In this document: one piece after another, positions 47,964-58,540 of the stretch
Layout of the letters: the number at the start of each line of letters is the position of its first letter
Position numbering within the stretch: the first letter of the stretch is position 1
Origin: Rosa chinensis
Lineage: Eukaryota > Streptophyta > Magnoliopsida > Rosales > Rosaceae
NCBI RefSeq assembly: GCF_002994745.2
Contig: NC_037090.1
Span: 17,906,001 to 17,970,000 of the forward strand
Direction: 5' to 3'
DNA length: 64,000 nt
Notes under the pieces: generated by a model
Seen by the model: only the letters and a program-made list of their open reading frames with translations
Databases searched by the model: none
What the model was told of the DNA's origin: nothing
Made by a program: the position numbers and the translations under genes

Positions 47964-49924
47964 TAATTATTCAAAGTATTGGGCACAGCGTGGCCAGGCC
48001 TTTCCAGGTCTTCCTTTGGGAGCGTGAGCCCCCACTGTGCCAATTCAGAAGCAGTCACCCCTGTGGAGCGGCCCTTATTGTCTATGCCACTTACCTGGAA
48101 TGGAGCGATTGGCTCCAAGTAGTACCTGGCATCTACATAATTCGCGGATACAGGGAATGGGCGAGGATCAGCTTTAATCTCCTCAGCCTTATCAGTCACC
48201 CTGTTCCACATAATCAATTCCTGGTGGAGAGTCGACCGAACATAATAGCTCCGGTGAATCCAATCCCGGCCTAGAATGGCGCTGTAGGCCGCATAACAAT
48301 CTGTAACAAAGAAAGCATAAAATCCTTCTGCGGGGCCGACCTTGATACGTAGGAACAGTAGGCCTAACGTCTTCGTTACAGTCCCCGCGAAGTTCTTAAG
48401 CGTGATGGACATGGACTGTATCTTCTCTTTCTTGATTCCAAGGAGTTGTATGGTCCTTGTAGTAATGACGTTAACCGTGGCTCCGGTGTCGACCATGATT
48501 TTGCTAACTTTGATGCAACCAATTTCCGCCATGATATACGAAGGCCGCATGTGCTGAACCATAGTAGGTGTGGGTCTTGTAAAGCTCATGAAGAACTCCT
48601 TGTTATTGGCATCTTCTGTTTCAAGGAAAACCGACTCTTCTACAGGTGTTGTTACCGCTGAGGTAATCTGCAGAGGTTGTTCGACACCGCCCTCGACTTC
48701 TACACATTCCTGCGCAGCGACTGGCAGAGCATATTTCACGGGAAGCACATAAACCATGTTGCAGGAAGTGTCAACCGCTTCTATCTCATCCATGTCGTCT
48801 TCAAGGTTAAGCTTGGGTTCATCGACTGGGATTTCAGTGTTGAACTGTCTAGCCACCAGCGCCACCAAAGATTCTTCCGCTAGGGGCGACTTTTCCTCTT
48901 GCCTGTGTTCTGATATCGCAGTGACTTGCCTTGGCGGGTCTGACTTTTGTTCCCCTGCTGGGCTCTCGTTTGGGAGCGTGACCACTAGACTTTGGATTTT
49001 CTTAGGTCTCCACCGCAAGGCCTTTGCAGAGTTATCCTTGCCCCCCAGTCTCTCAAAAACTGAGGACTTGGTTTCTGGCTCCTCGTGAAACAACCTGCGC
49101 CTGACATATGACCGCCTAGTTGGCGAGCTTTCCTTTCTAACTGGCGATGGTGTCCTTTCTTTAGTGATCCTGCAGAAAACACTGGGCTTAGATGCCCCTG
49201 ACTCTGAGCTTGCTTGCTTTTGAAAGCTGCGGGGAGCCACTAATGGCTTAGCAGCTAGTGCCTCCATCTCCTTCTGATATTGTTCAGGAGATTTGACTAA
49301 TTGCGAAGGCTTGATCAAGCCCTGATCGAGAGCCTCTAGTGTTCGTTTGGCCTCTCCAAACTTGCGTTGTAGCTTCCTTTTCTTGAAAGGGCTGATTTCT
49401 ACTGCCTTTCCCTTTTCTCTAGTATAACACTTGCCTTCCTTGATGGAGGAGGTTGAAGCAGGCGGTATATAGGGTTTGGTCACGACATCCTTGTGCTCGC
49501 TCCCAGCTTTTCCATCTCGTTTCTGTTCGGCCGCGGTCGCTCTTAATTTCCTGAACAGGTTAGAGTCCTTTGGGGATGGCGGTGACTCCATCCTGTCTCT
49601 AGCTTTTGGGCTGGAAGGTTGATAGCTTCGCGATGGCGAAGCCCATTTGACTGGTGGGAAAGAGCCAATGCGAAATGTCTTATCGACCTCTTCATGTGAC
49701 ACTTGGATGCTATATTCCTTTTTGCATCGCCAGCATAGGACCACTGGTGATGCTTCGCAAATAGGTTTGGCCTTCTTCTTTGTTGGGATCTCGTCCTTGT
49801 CCTTTTCTTGTCCTTTAGTAGTCAAATCTGTTTTCTTGGTCCAATTCACATCAACCATATTGACCTCGGTGTCAGGAAAAGGGTTCAGATCTACTAATGC
49901 TGCCGCGGTCGTCGGAGCTTCCAC
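47963..49924 (-). CDS. Gypsy protease-containing segment, open for 653 codons
   Basis: The longest open frame of the element. Its first two thirds are low-complexity and basic. The retropepsin-like motif MVDTGATVNVI follows, then a region with ILGRDWIHR, which is typical of plant gypsy proteases. It is part of gag-pol and not an independent gene. The start and stop are set by neighbouring stop codons. Confidence 0.75.
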   Translation of the reverse strand: MEAPTTAAALVDLNPFPDTEVNMVDVNWTKKTDLTTKGQEKDKDEIPTKKKAKPICEASPVVLCWRCKKEYSIQVSHEEVDKTFRIGSFPPVKWASPSRSYQPSSPKARDRMESPPSPKDSNLFRKLRATAAEQKRDGKAGSEHKDVVTKPYIPPASTSSIKEGKCYTREKGKAVEISPFKKRKLQRKFGEAKRTLEALDQGLIKPSQLVKSPEQYQKEMEALAAKPLVAPRSFQKQASSESGASKPSVFCRITKERTPSPVRKESSPTRRSYVRRRLFHEEPETKSSVFERLGGKDNSAKALRWRPKKIQSLVVTLPNESPAGEQKSDPPRQVTAISEHRQEEKSPLAEESLVALVARQFNTEIPVDEPKLNLEDDMDEIEAVDTSCNMVYVLPVKYALPVAAQECVEVEGGVEQPLQITSAVTTPVEESVFLETEDANNKEFFMSFTRPTPTMVQHMRPSYIMAEIGCIKVSKIMVDTGATVNVITTRTIQLLGIKKEKIQSMSITLKNFAGTVTKTLGLLFLRIKVGPAEGFYAFFVTDCYAAYSAILGRDWIHRSYYVRSTLHQELIMWNRVTDKAEEIKADPRPFPVSANYVDARYYLEPIAPFQVSGIDNKGRSTGVTASELAQWGLTLPKEDLERPGHAVPNTLNN

Positions 49925-49957
49925 CTGCAGACTACCATTATTGAGCCATACCTGAAT

Positions 49958-52049
49958 CTAGTCCTTCAGCTTCACACAATCAGCTGTGTTATGATTCCAC
50001 AGGTTGTGAAATTTGCAGTACTTTTTTCCTTTCAGCTGATCTGGGCGCCGAAAGGGTCCAAAATTCATCTTTACCATCTTTGCGGCGATCATTTCATCTA
50101 AGATCTCATGTGCCTTATTGGTATCATATGTATACGTCGCGAATTCAGGTTTGGTGAAGGCCACAGATTTGAGCTTGACAGGTTCCTTAGAGATTTTCAA
50201 CTGCTTCAAGGTTGAGTTCTTTCTTCCTGTCATCTCGAATGCGAAGACATCATTATCCTCTTCATCATCTTCATCCTGAGCAACTTCATCACCTTGGTCA
50301 TAAGGATCATAAGTAGCCGGTTGATAGTTCAGGGCGGCCACTGTACAGTGTTTTCCAGGCACATATGTCCCTTTGGACGCATTCTTTCTAGCGTCAGTTT
50401 CTCTGAGGAGATGTTCAAAGCTACCCACCTCTGTGATAAGCTCTCCCATTGATTGGATCATGCTGCCATGTTGCTTCTTTCGCTAGCGTGGCTGCAAGCC
50501 CTTGATCGACAACTTGACTAGTTCTTTCTCAGGCAATACCATACTCAATTTGGCCTTCTGAATCTAGAAGCGTTGAAGATAAGCAACAGCAGACTCGATG
50601 GGCTGTTGGGCCATCTGAGTGAGAGAAGCCAAGTCAACCTCAGGCTCAATAGCCTCGAAAGTTTCTCGGAAGAGCTTTTCCATTGCTGGCCAATCTGCCA
50701 CTGATCCTGGTCGAAGCTTAGAAAACCATCTAAAAGCAGCTCCCGAAAGAGAAGTACCAAAGCTCCTGCACTTGAGGATGTCATCATTTTGATACTGGCC
50801 TCATTGCACCCTAAACCTGGCCAGATGAGTTGCCGCATTCTCAATATCCTCTCCTGAAAAAGTAGAAAATATGATATTTTTGTAGCCTCTTGGGAAAGTC
50901 GCGAGCATTATATGCGGCGGGAAAGGCCCCTCATAAACCCCATCAAGGTGGGCCCTAGGGTTAGCCAACCTGATCATCTCTTCTACCTCTTCACGTCTCA
51001 CATATCTGGGCCAGGAGGAGGAGGTATTGCCACAGTCTGGCGCGCGGTCTGTAGGGATACGGCCTGGGTAGTGGTCGTTGTTCCTTCCTCCAGGCGAATG
51101 GTCTAGGAATAGTGGATTGCTGAAGAGTCATCGCTGGCGTGGACACATCCTTTACCAAAGCCGTTATCTTGATTGGATTACCTGCCTGGTCAATGCCATA
51201 GTAATTTCCTGGGAACTCTTGGTATACATTCTCTGCTCCATCGCTGTCATATTGAGCAAACACGACAGGATCTGCAGGAGTGCCTTCGCCGAATTTCAAA
51301 GTTTTACTTTTCTGCGCTGCCGGAGGTGTAGATTTCTCTTTACCACCAATCACCAGAGCTTTTTCCTTGTTTTTAGATGACGAGGCAGCGGCGGTTGCAG
51401 ATGGATTAGCGGTGCTGCTGCCAGGCTTCTCACGGGCATTAGGTGGTATGTATTTACTAGAGCCTGAGGATTGACCAAGCAAACCGAGGATGGCACTAGG
51501 ATCTCCTAAAGCTTTATTCAGAACCTCTTTGGCCTGGTCCAACTTAGCCTTTTGCATGGCAACCTGGGTCGCGAGGTTAGACCCCTTATTGCGAAGAGCT
51601 ACCAATTCTGATGCAGTATGCTTGGCTTGGTTCGTGATGTCGGCCGAGATGTGCTTGCTCTGGGCAGCCTGACCATTTATCATATCCACGAGCTCCTTGT
51701 GGTTTTCTCAGCTATGCTTGTGCATATCTTGCCAATATCCCTGTGTTTGTCGTGAACTCACTTGAAGCTTTTGAATTGAAATTGAATGCTCGTCAAGCCT
51801 TCGACGCTCTTCTGTGAGAGCTTTTTCCATCCTTTCATTATATGCGGCATCATTCTGTTGAAAGACAGCAAGCCGCTCCTCAATGCTCGCATTCGCTGGG
51901 ACGAGATTGTGCACAAAGAGATCAGTTGTCTCCCCGCTCACGACCACCTGGGTGGCGCTGGAAGCGTTGCCAGCCTCATTAGGCTGGACAACATGGGTGT
52001 TGTCGCCCTCAACAGCTAGCTGGGGAGTTCCACCTTGTTCTGTTGACAT
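49958..52049 (-). pseudogene. Gypsy gag region
   Basis: It probably began at MSTEQGGTPQLAVEG (52049). A coiled-coil/linker region follows, then the retrotransposon gag blocks (GVYEGPFPPHIMLATFPRG, FRWFSKLRPGSVADWP), and a Cys/His segment YCKFHNLWNHNTADC. At least four frameshifts or stops split it. Confidence 0.8.
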
Positions 52050-52255
52050 GTCGGATGATCGCGGATTAAGTGAGAACCTTTGAGTCACCTGTTCGTCAGA
52101 AAGACCACTACAGTCTGCACGAGAGTGCGGGCTGTAACTGGAGGTCTTGTGCTTCGGGCAGTTAACGTAAACCTTTTAGTAAGGGTTTGCGCTTGACTTC
52201 CCAATGGTTGCAATCGCTAAGAAACGGTATGCAGGTCCCACTGGGCTTGCCAAAA

Positions 52256-52926
52256 TGTTTGGCCCCAAAACCAGTCTGGTTGCAAACAGTCTCTTTTGAG
52301 TGTGCGCATGCGTGCCAGCACCGTGGGGTGTAGTCGTCAGGGAGTCCCTTGACCTGACTTATTCTCAAACGTTGTGGACAAGGAGAGCACCAACCTCCTC
52401 ACAAGGTTCTTTTCTATGCCTTTCCGAAAAAGACTTCTTGCCTTACGGATAAGGGCTTGTGTTGTGATCTCTTGCGTTCACCGAATCGATACTTAACGTT
52501 GTAGGTTAAGCAGAGCAATCACTGGGAAGTAGGAGAAAGCACGGGCTTGCTAAAGCGTATCTTTAGCTTCGCTGGGTTGCGAGGGCGTTACCCTTGCTTC
52601 GCTAGTTTGCAACTAGGTTTGCTCCAGAGAGGCTTTGATAATCTGTGCGATTAGTTGATTAAAGAGTTGTTGTTGTTTTGTCCTTGAAACCTGGTATTTA
52701 TACCCTAAGGTTTTGACTGTTCCTTGCCATAGAAGGATTATTGATTGAAGTTTCCTATTCAATCTCCGCTACTTGATTCCAATAAGGGTTCGTTTTCCTT
52801 ATGGATTCTGGAATGGGTGAAGCTGTAACTCAAACCCAAGTAGGCTTATTTTTGGGCCTCAGGTATCGGCCCGCTATGCTAAATCCCCTAAAGGGATCTT
52901 GCCAAAAATACTTTTGGGCTCAAACA
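52256..52926 (-). repeat. Gypsy 5' LTR
   Basis: 671 bp. A stretch starting TGGCAAGCCC, three bases inside the LTR on the - strand, could be the primer binding site. I could not assign a tRNA. Confidence 0.92.
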
Positions 52927-53371
52927 ATAACATCAGTAAATCATGAGCAAATATCAGATAATAATGTTGAAACGCCCATTCAGATATATGAAAAGAGAAC
53001 TTTTATTTTATTTTTTAAACACTAATGTCAAAGCCCTTGGGGATTTCCAAGAACTCAGTGTCAAAGCCTTTTATAAATGTAGATTTTAGGGTTTACAATG
53101 GAGGAAAATATTTTTTCCAAGTTGAAGACTATTACTATTCGTAGAGGTAAGAATAATATGTTTTTTTTATTTTTTACCCACTTTTGTGTCTTTATTGGTA
53201 ATTTGACATGAGTTGACAAAGTCAAATATCACTTGGAAAAATATGGAGGTCCAAATGCCAATTTTAAAGATATGAATAGAAATTCCCTTTAAAAAATACT
53301 TTTACCGATATTAGAAGCAGATGAAGCTTTTCAATTATTTATTTTCACTATCTTTCTTTTTCTTTTCTAGA
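52927..53371. other. Right part of the Mutator-like element and spacer
   Basis: AT-rich, without a gene. The inverted terminal repeat occupies about 53245-53287, followed by the TTTAAAAAA duplication. Confidence 0.5.
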
Positions 53372-53379
53372 CTTTTCTC

Positions 53380-53977
53380 TAGGGCTGTCAATGGGTCGTG
53401 TCGGGTTGGGTTCGTGTCGGGTCAAGGTATTTATCGTGTTACAAGATACAAACCCAAACCCAACCCATTTAATAATCGTGTCAAAAATTTAAACCCAAAC
53501 CCAACCCATTTATTAAACGGGTTACCCGTTTCCAACCCGTTTAATCCATTTAATAAATAGGTTGTGTTGTGTTTGACAAAATGACTCATTTAAGGGTTAA
53601 CAATGCGACCCATTTAACTAAAAAAATGCATAAATTGATTAAATTTGCTAAAAACTCCACAGGACGAAGAATATAAATAATTATATATAATTCATAAATA
53701 ATTAAATCCAATAATTATAAAGAAAAATATTTCAAATTGTCTAATCTTATGATCAAATACTCCCAACGTCTAAAATTTCAGGATAAAATATAGCATAATC
53801 GGGTTATACGGGTTCACTTCGTGTTGGAGGGTTGACCCGTGGCCAACCCATTTATTAAATGGGTCATGGCGGGTTGACCCGTGGCTGACCCGCTTTTTAA
53901 TCGTGCGGGTTCAACCCGCTTTATTTCGTGCGGGTTTCGAGTCGTGTTATCGGGTCGTGTCGGAATTGACAGCCCTA
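53380..53977. mobile_element. Non-autonomous hAT-type element, 598 bp, upstream of HSFA3
   Basis: The terminal inverted repeats TAGGGCTGTCAAT and ATTGACAGCCCTA are perfect (13 bp). The 8-bp target duplication CTTTTCTC is perfect (53372-53379 and 53978-53985). The subterminal regions are rich in GGGTTGACCCG, AACCCGTTT and CGGGTCGTGT motifs. No ORF of interest is present. Confidence 0.9.
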
Positions 53978-54354
53978 CTTTTCTCTGTTTTGTTTATTTA
54001 TTATCATCATTATATAAACACTACAAAGTAAAATCAAACGTCAGCAAATCCGATTTGCCCCAATTGTTTATTGTTTTCCTCATCATAAAACAAGAGAAAG
54101 TGCCAAATCCGTGTCCGAAACGAGTAGTCCAAACTCCCAAATCCAACCTGACTACTCTCTGATTGGTCGAGCACACGAGATTGGTCCTGATTGGTCACCC
54201 GTGATAGCTTCACCACCAAGTATTACAACCAACACTGTTCCTGCTCTTCCAAATCACTACAACCAATCCCCACGCAAGAAATGAAGAAATATCTCACACT
54301 AAAAACTAAATAAATAATCAAAATATCTTCCCCCCCGGGGGTCCCACCGTAACT

Positions 54355-54364
54355 AGAAACTTCC
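54355..54364. promoter_or_regulatory. HSE-like site
   Basis: AGAAACTTCC fits nGAAnnTTCn. Only two units are present, and three are usual for strong HSF binding. Confidence 0.35.
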
Positions 54365-54411
54365 ATATAACTGATTTTCAAAAAATCGTAGCTCCAAGGA
54401 AACGTCCCCAG

Positions 54412-54417
54412 GTCGGC
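54412..54417 (-). promoter_or_regulatory. DRE/CRT core (GCCGAC on - strand)
   Basis: GTCGGC on the + strand is GCCGAC on the - strand, the core bound by DREB factors. It sits 262 bp before the ATG and just upstream of the CT-rich leader. Confidence 0.4.
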
Positions 54418-54673
54418 GCTCAAAACCCTCCTCCTCCCTCTCTCTCTCTCTCTCTCTCTGTCTCAAATTGCAGCCACAGCCCCACCTCAATGGCTCTGAA
54501 CTCGGATCACCCCTCTCTTATACACAACAGTGCCTCTCCTCCACCGCCTTTGAATTCCCCTTTGACCAATACCCCCCATATATACCCCCACCCAACCCCC
54601 CATTTCTCACCCAATACACACCCGAAAACCAGTACTCTGTTTTTTGGTGCAACAAATCCAATAGGTTGATTTT

Positions 54674-56984
54674 ATGTATCCGAGAGATGACGAGAGGTTT
54701 CCAAAACCTCCTACGTCAATTTCGGGTCAATTGGACCCCGAAATGCCAGAGCCGCTGCTCGGTGGGGTTGCGATGGATATAGAAGGGATGTCTGGTGGGA
54801 GTAGCGACTGTGTGGGAGTGCCGCAGCCGCTTCAGTGTCTGCAGGGGACTCCGGTGCCGCCGTTTCTGTCCAAGACGTTTGATTTGGTGGACGACCCGTC
54901 GCTGGATTTGATCATATCGTGGGGTTCTACTGGAAGAAGCTTCGTGGTTTGGGACCCTGTGGAGTTTTCGAGGCTCATCTTGCCTCGGAATTTCAAGCAC
55001 AGCAATTTCTCGAGCTTTGTCCGCCAGCTTAATACTTATGTGGGTATTTGCAGTAGCACAGCCTCTATTGGCTGATGTCATCTGTCTGTATGTAGATTTT
55101 GTTGTTCTCTGGTTTGTTTTCCTTCTTTTGCTTTTGTTTTAGCTTTATTTGAAACTGTTGTTTGTGATCTCAATTGGGTTTGATGAGCTTAATCATGTAC
55201 AGATGTAGCTGAGGCCATTGTCACTGTATAAATTAAACCGTTGTTGATGTAAGACTTTGGAGGAGTAGGGGATTTTGTATAGTTAGCTCACAATTTGTTG
55301 TAATGAATTCTGATTTGTACGTAATTGACCGAGGATTCATTTGTACTATACGATTTCTTTGCAATGGAATGAATGCTTGTTTTCCTTAATGGTTTGGAAG
55401 ATAATTTGGTGAATGTGTTGTTCTTTTTGGTTTTCTTGGTGTTGATGATATGCTCTATCTTGGTTGCCCTGGTTCTATTTCTCCATCTTGTTACCTTTAT
55501 GTCCAAATTTCTCAGGATTATGAAATAGATGTGTAAGAAATGTAATATAGTCAATCTTATGTAAATGGTAGAGGTCCTTGATTTGTTAATTAGGAATGGA
55601 GGCTTACTACCACGAAAAGAACATCCTCCCCTCTACCGGGGGGGGTGGGGTGGTTGTTCATCTTTGGCAGGGAGAATTCAGGTTCAGGTTCTTATTGAAA
55701 TCAGTTATTATGCCAATTTGTCAAGAGCTATATATATATATATATTCTCAAATATGTGTGATTTGTAGATTGTATTATGAAGTTCAGCTCCTCCTATGCA
55801 TGAAAATTGATGGCTTCAAATTGTCTTGTGTGAACAATTGTTTACCTTTTGAACAATGATATCTATCTATAGATTTATGAACTGTTTCTTTCTATAACAT
55901 ACTTAAATATCTTCGGTCCTGTACTCAGGGTTTTCGCAAGATCGATACAGATAAGTGGGAGTTTGCAAATGAAGCTTTCCTGAGGGGCAAAAGACATTTG
56001 TTGAAGAACATCCAGAGGCGCAAGTCATCTCAGTCCTTGCAGATTGGGAGCTTTACTGGGCCTTCTGCTGAAGCAGGAAGGCCTGGACTCGAAGGTGAGA
56101 TAGAGTCACTGAGGAACCAGAGGAGTCTGTTAATGCAGGAGGTCGTTGACTTGCAACAGCAGCAGCGAGTTACAGTTGACCATATGAAAGCAGTGAATAA
56201 GAGGCTGCAGTCTGCTGAGCAGAGACAGCAGCAGATGGTTTCTTTCTTGGCCAAGGTGCTTCAAAACCCAGCATTCTTAGCCAGGCTTCAACGGAAGAAA
56301 GAACAGAGAGGTATAGACTCTTCCTCTGGGCAGAGGAAATTTGTTAAGGCGCGTGAACGTGAACTAGTTAGATCTGATGCTTATGTGGAAGGGAAAATTG
56401 TGAAGTACGAACCTGCTTGGAGAAACCATACTATGTCGTCTGCAGTCCCAGATGTAAATCCAGTTCCTATTGAAAACTCTCCAGATCATGGTATGCCATT
56501 TCAATGTGAGAATATTGCATTTGATGGGTTAACGGTCTCGGATGAACTAGAAGTAACACCAGAGCAAGAGGGTGAAGGGGCATCAAGCATGGTAATTGAA
56601 GATCCACTTTCCAAAGGCAAGAGTGTTGTGACCCAACAACAAGAGGTTAATCCCGAGCCTTACATCTCTTTCCAGGAGGATTTGATGAAGGAGAGGAGTC
56701 CTTTTGAGGAACTCTCATTTCCAGGGATTGAGAGCATGGTTAAACCAGATGATGTATGGAGTATGGGTTTTGATGCCAGTGCTGGTATGTCAAGTTCTAG
56801 TGGGTTTTGGAGTAATCCGATCAACTGTGATATGCCAGAGATGGGAATCCCAGACGGATTGTTTGATATCTGGGACATAGGTGCACTGCAAGCAGCCGGA
56901 GGGTCTGGCATTGATAAGTGGCCAGCTGATGAATCTGCATTCGATGAGCGTGCAAGTCAAGATGAACAACCAAAAGATGGATGA
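54674..56984 (+). CDS. HSFA3: Class A heat stress transcription factor, HSFA3-like
   Basis: Nuclear activator of heat and drought response genes, binding nGAAn repeats as a trimer. Exons are 54674-55039 and 55929-56984 (122 + 351 codons = 473 residues). The single intron falls after RQLNTY inside the DNA-binding domain, the position conserved in plant HSFs. DNA-binding domain: about residues 61-154 ([18 protein letters not shown], then [16 protein letters not shown] and [12 protein letters not shown]). HR-A/B coiled coil: about 176-240, with the long insert typical of class A. Basic NLS-like stretch: about 244-265. Tryptophan-rich AHA-type activator motifs: VWSMGFDAS (about 398) and LFDIWDIG (about 433), plus DKWPADES near the C-terminus. 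The [15 protein letters not shown] wording and several Trp-containing activation motifs point to the A3 subclass. No break was seen. Confidence 0.93.
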
Positions 56985-58540
56985 TTAGCTAATAATGTTG
57001 GTCCATAGAGCTGCACTTCTTGCCCATTTGCTGCCCTTGAGGATCTTAGTTAGTTTTAGTTGCAGGGGTCTATTATTTGGACGATTTGTTGATGAATATA
57101 TTAAGTTTGACATTTCCATTCTTTCTTTATCATTAGCTTTTATTCCTTTTCTTTATGATTTTCATTCTGAAATTTTAGTTGTTTCTATAGGACATAATTC
57201 TTATGCATTCATATGTTTTTGGGGGATTAAGGTGAGGAACCTATTCTTATTTGTTTTTGAGTTGCATGCATTACTTTAAGGTTCGTTGGGATTCAAAGTC
57301 TTCTTGCTAACAGATAGTTTTGAGCTGTGAAAATTGCAGGTCTTACTCTTGAGATGGGCAGTCTGCGATCTGTTGGGAGGAAATGGTCATACATACCAGA
57401 TTGCCCCTTTCATCCTGTTATATTCCGGTAAGATATATGGTTTTAAGCATAATACATGGATAAATGTCTTGCATTTATTATTATTGTTCTTTTTTTTTAA
57501 TATTATTATTATTATTATTATTTTATTTTTTTTATGAAGCTGTCTTTGTTACTTCAGTAGTCCAAAACTACTTGCTAGTCTAGTCTGTTGAGCATGTTCT
57601 TATTAACTACAGAAGAATTTATACTGTTATGGTATAAAACTATAAATTCATAGAATATATGGGCTTTGAACATTTCTAAGTTCAAGCTTTTAGACTGGTG
57701 GTGCATCTTATAAGGTCATTTCTTCAATTGGTGCTTTTGAATATAGCCAAGAAGACGCTGAGATGGATGATCTGGTGCCTGGAGCAGTTTGTGAACCTAC
57801 CTTCTGCTGTTACTCTTTAGAGTAACATCACTGATTTTGGAAATCAGTATGTCGTTTTTATTAAAAGGAAACATGTAATATAGAAGGATGGAGAAGGTTG
57901 CAACTGTTCAATGCACTATCCTTTGTTTTGAGTTTGTAAAATTCATAATAGGCTTTTTCGGTTGTAAAAATTATGAAGAGTTTCAACTTTCAATTGAACT
58001 TTTGTTCTTCATTGATTTTCCATCCTCCATTCCTGGACAAAAGTGAACCTGTGCGTGCAAAGCAAGGAGCAAATAAAAAGTGCTAGAGACAAAAATAAGA
58101 ATAATTGAGCCACAACAGGCCATCAACTACTGGTCTGCAATACATTAGGAAATGTTATGTTACCTGCAACAAAGGAAAGCTTCTTTCACTGAACAGTCCA
58201 ATAAGACCATTGCAATCACAACACAGCTGCTTATGGAGCAAGCAAATGAAATTCATGGGTGGGAAATAATTTTAGAAAAGGAAGGATTCACTACCATTCA
58301 AGTGTACATGTCATTTTGTCACACAAAAACCAACAGATATAACCCATGCTACACATGACAACCAAATGTATAATAAGCAGAACTTAAAATCTATGAAAGA
58401 TGGGAAGGGCAATGTTCCCATGGTACTCTAATCTGTGCCACCCTTTGACTTCAATTCTTGCAAGCATTGGCCTAATAGAAAAGTCGATGACAGCAAGAGT
58501 AACATGACTTGAACCCAGTACACTGCTTGCCCGAAAAGAA
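56985..58540. other. HSFA3 3' UTR and spacer to RPF2
   Basis: T-rich sequence. The transcript probably ends between 57250 and 58020, with a (T)n(ATT)n stretch at 57489-57535. The convergent RPF2 transcript must end within the right part. No gene was seen. Confidence 0.4.

Larger units (their letters stand above)
35734..52926 (-). mobile_element. Ty3/gypsy LTR retrotransposon, Tat-like, with antisense ORF and nested insertions
   Basis: The LTRs are 35734-36414 (3' LTR) and 52256-52926 (5' LTR). On the - strand they start TGTTTGAGCCC and end GGGGCCAAACA. I count roughly 35 substitutions plus small indels between them, about 5%, so it is older than the copia element. Flanks ATAAT and ATAAC match at 4 of 5. 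A purine tract (GGGGCCTGGGGGGAAT) adjoins the 3' LTR. The - strand order is gag, protease, reverse transcriptase, RNase H, integrase, all broken by frameshifts and stops, then a long 3' region with ORFs on the opposite strand. Nested inside are a solo LTR (39942-42871) and a hAT element (43955-45046). Without them it is about 13.2 kb. Confidence 0.93.
34424..53287. mobile_element. Terminal-inverted-repeat DNA element (Mutator-like), split by the gypsy insertion
   Basis: The left end GGGAGCTTCTATTCAT... (from 34424) and the inverted right end ...ATGAATAGAAATTCCC (to 53287) match at about 37 of 43 bases by hand. The flanks TTTAAAAAA at 34415-34423 and 53288-53296 are a perfect 9-bp target duplication, the length expected for Mutator-like elements. 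Subtracting the gypsy element (35734-52926) leaves about 1.67 kb. No transposase is visible, so it is non-autonomous. It also contains a truncated SINE copy. Confidence 0.7.
53986..54673 (+). promoter_or_regulatory. HSFA3 promoter and 5' leader
   Basis: No gene. A CT-rich tract at 54433-54461 (CCTCCCTCTCTCTCTC) looks like the start of the leader. Upstream lie a two-unit heat shock element (54355-54364) and a DRE core (54412-54417). The leader has an open frame on the + strand at 54468-54782 that overlaps the gene start in another frame and is probably chance. Confidence 0.5.

Noticed and set aside
47990..51672. Many 60-110-codon + strand ORFs opposite the gypsy gag-protease region
   Set aside because: They mirror the codon pattern of the - strand frame and show no motifs. 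Unlike the 36.6-39 kb region, there is no sign of introns or promoter.
54468..54782. 104-codon ORF overlapping the HSFA3 start
   Set aside because: It lies in leader sequence in a different frame. The HSFA3 frame from 54674 has clear family homology.
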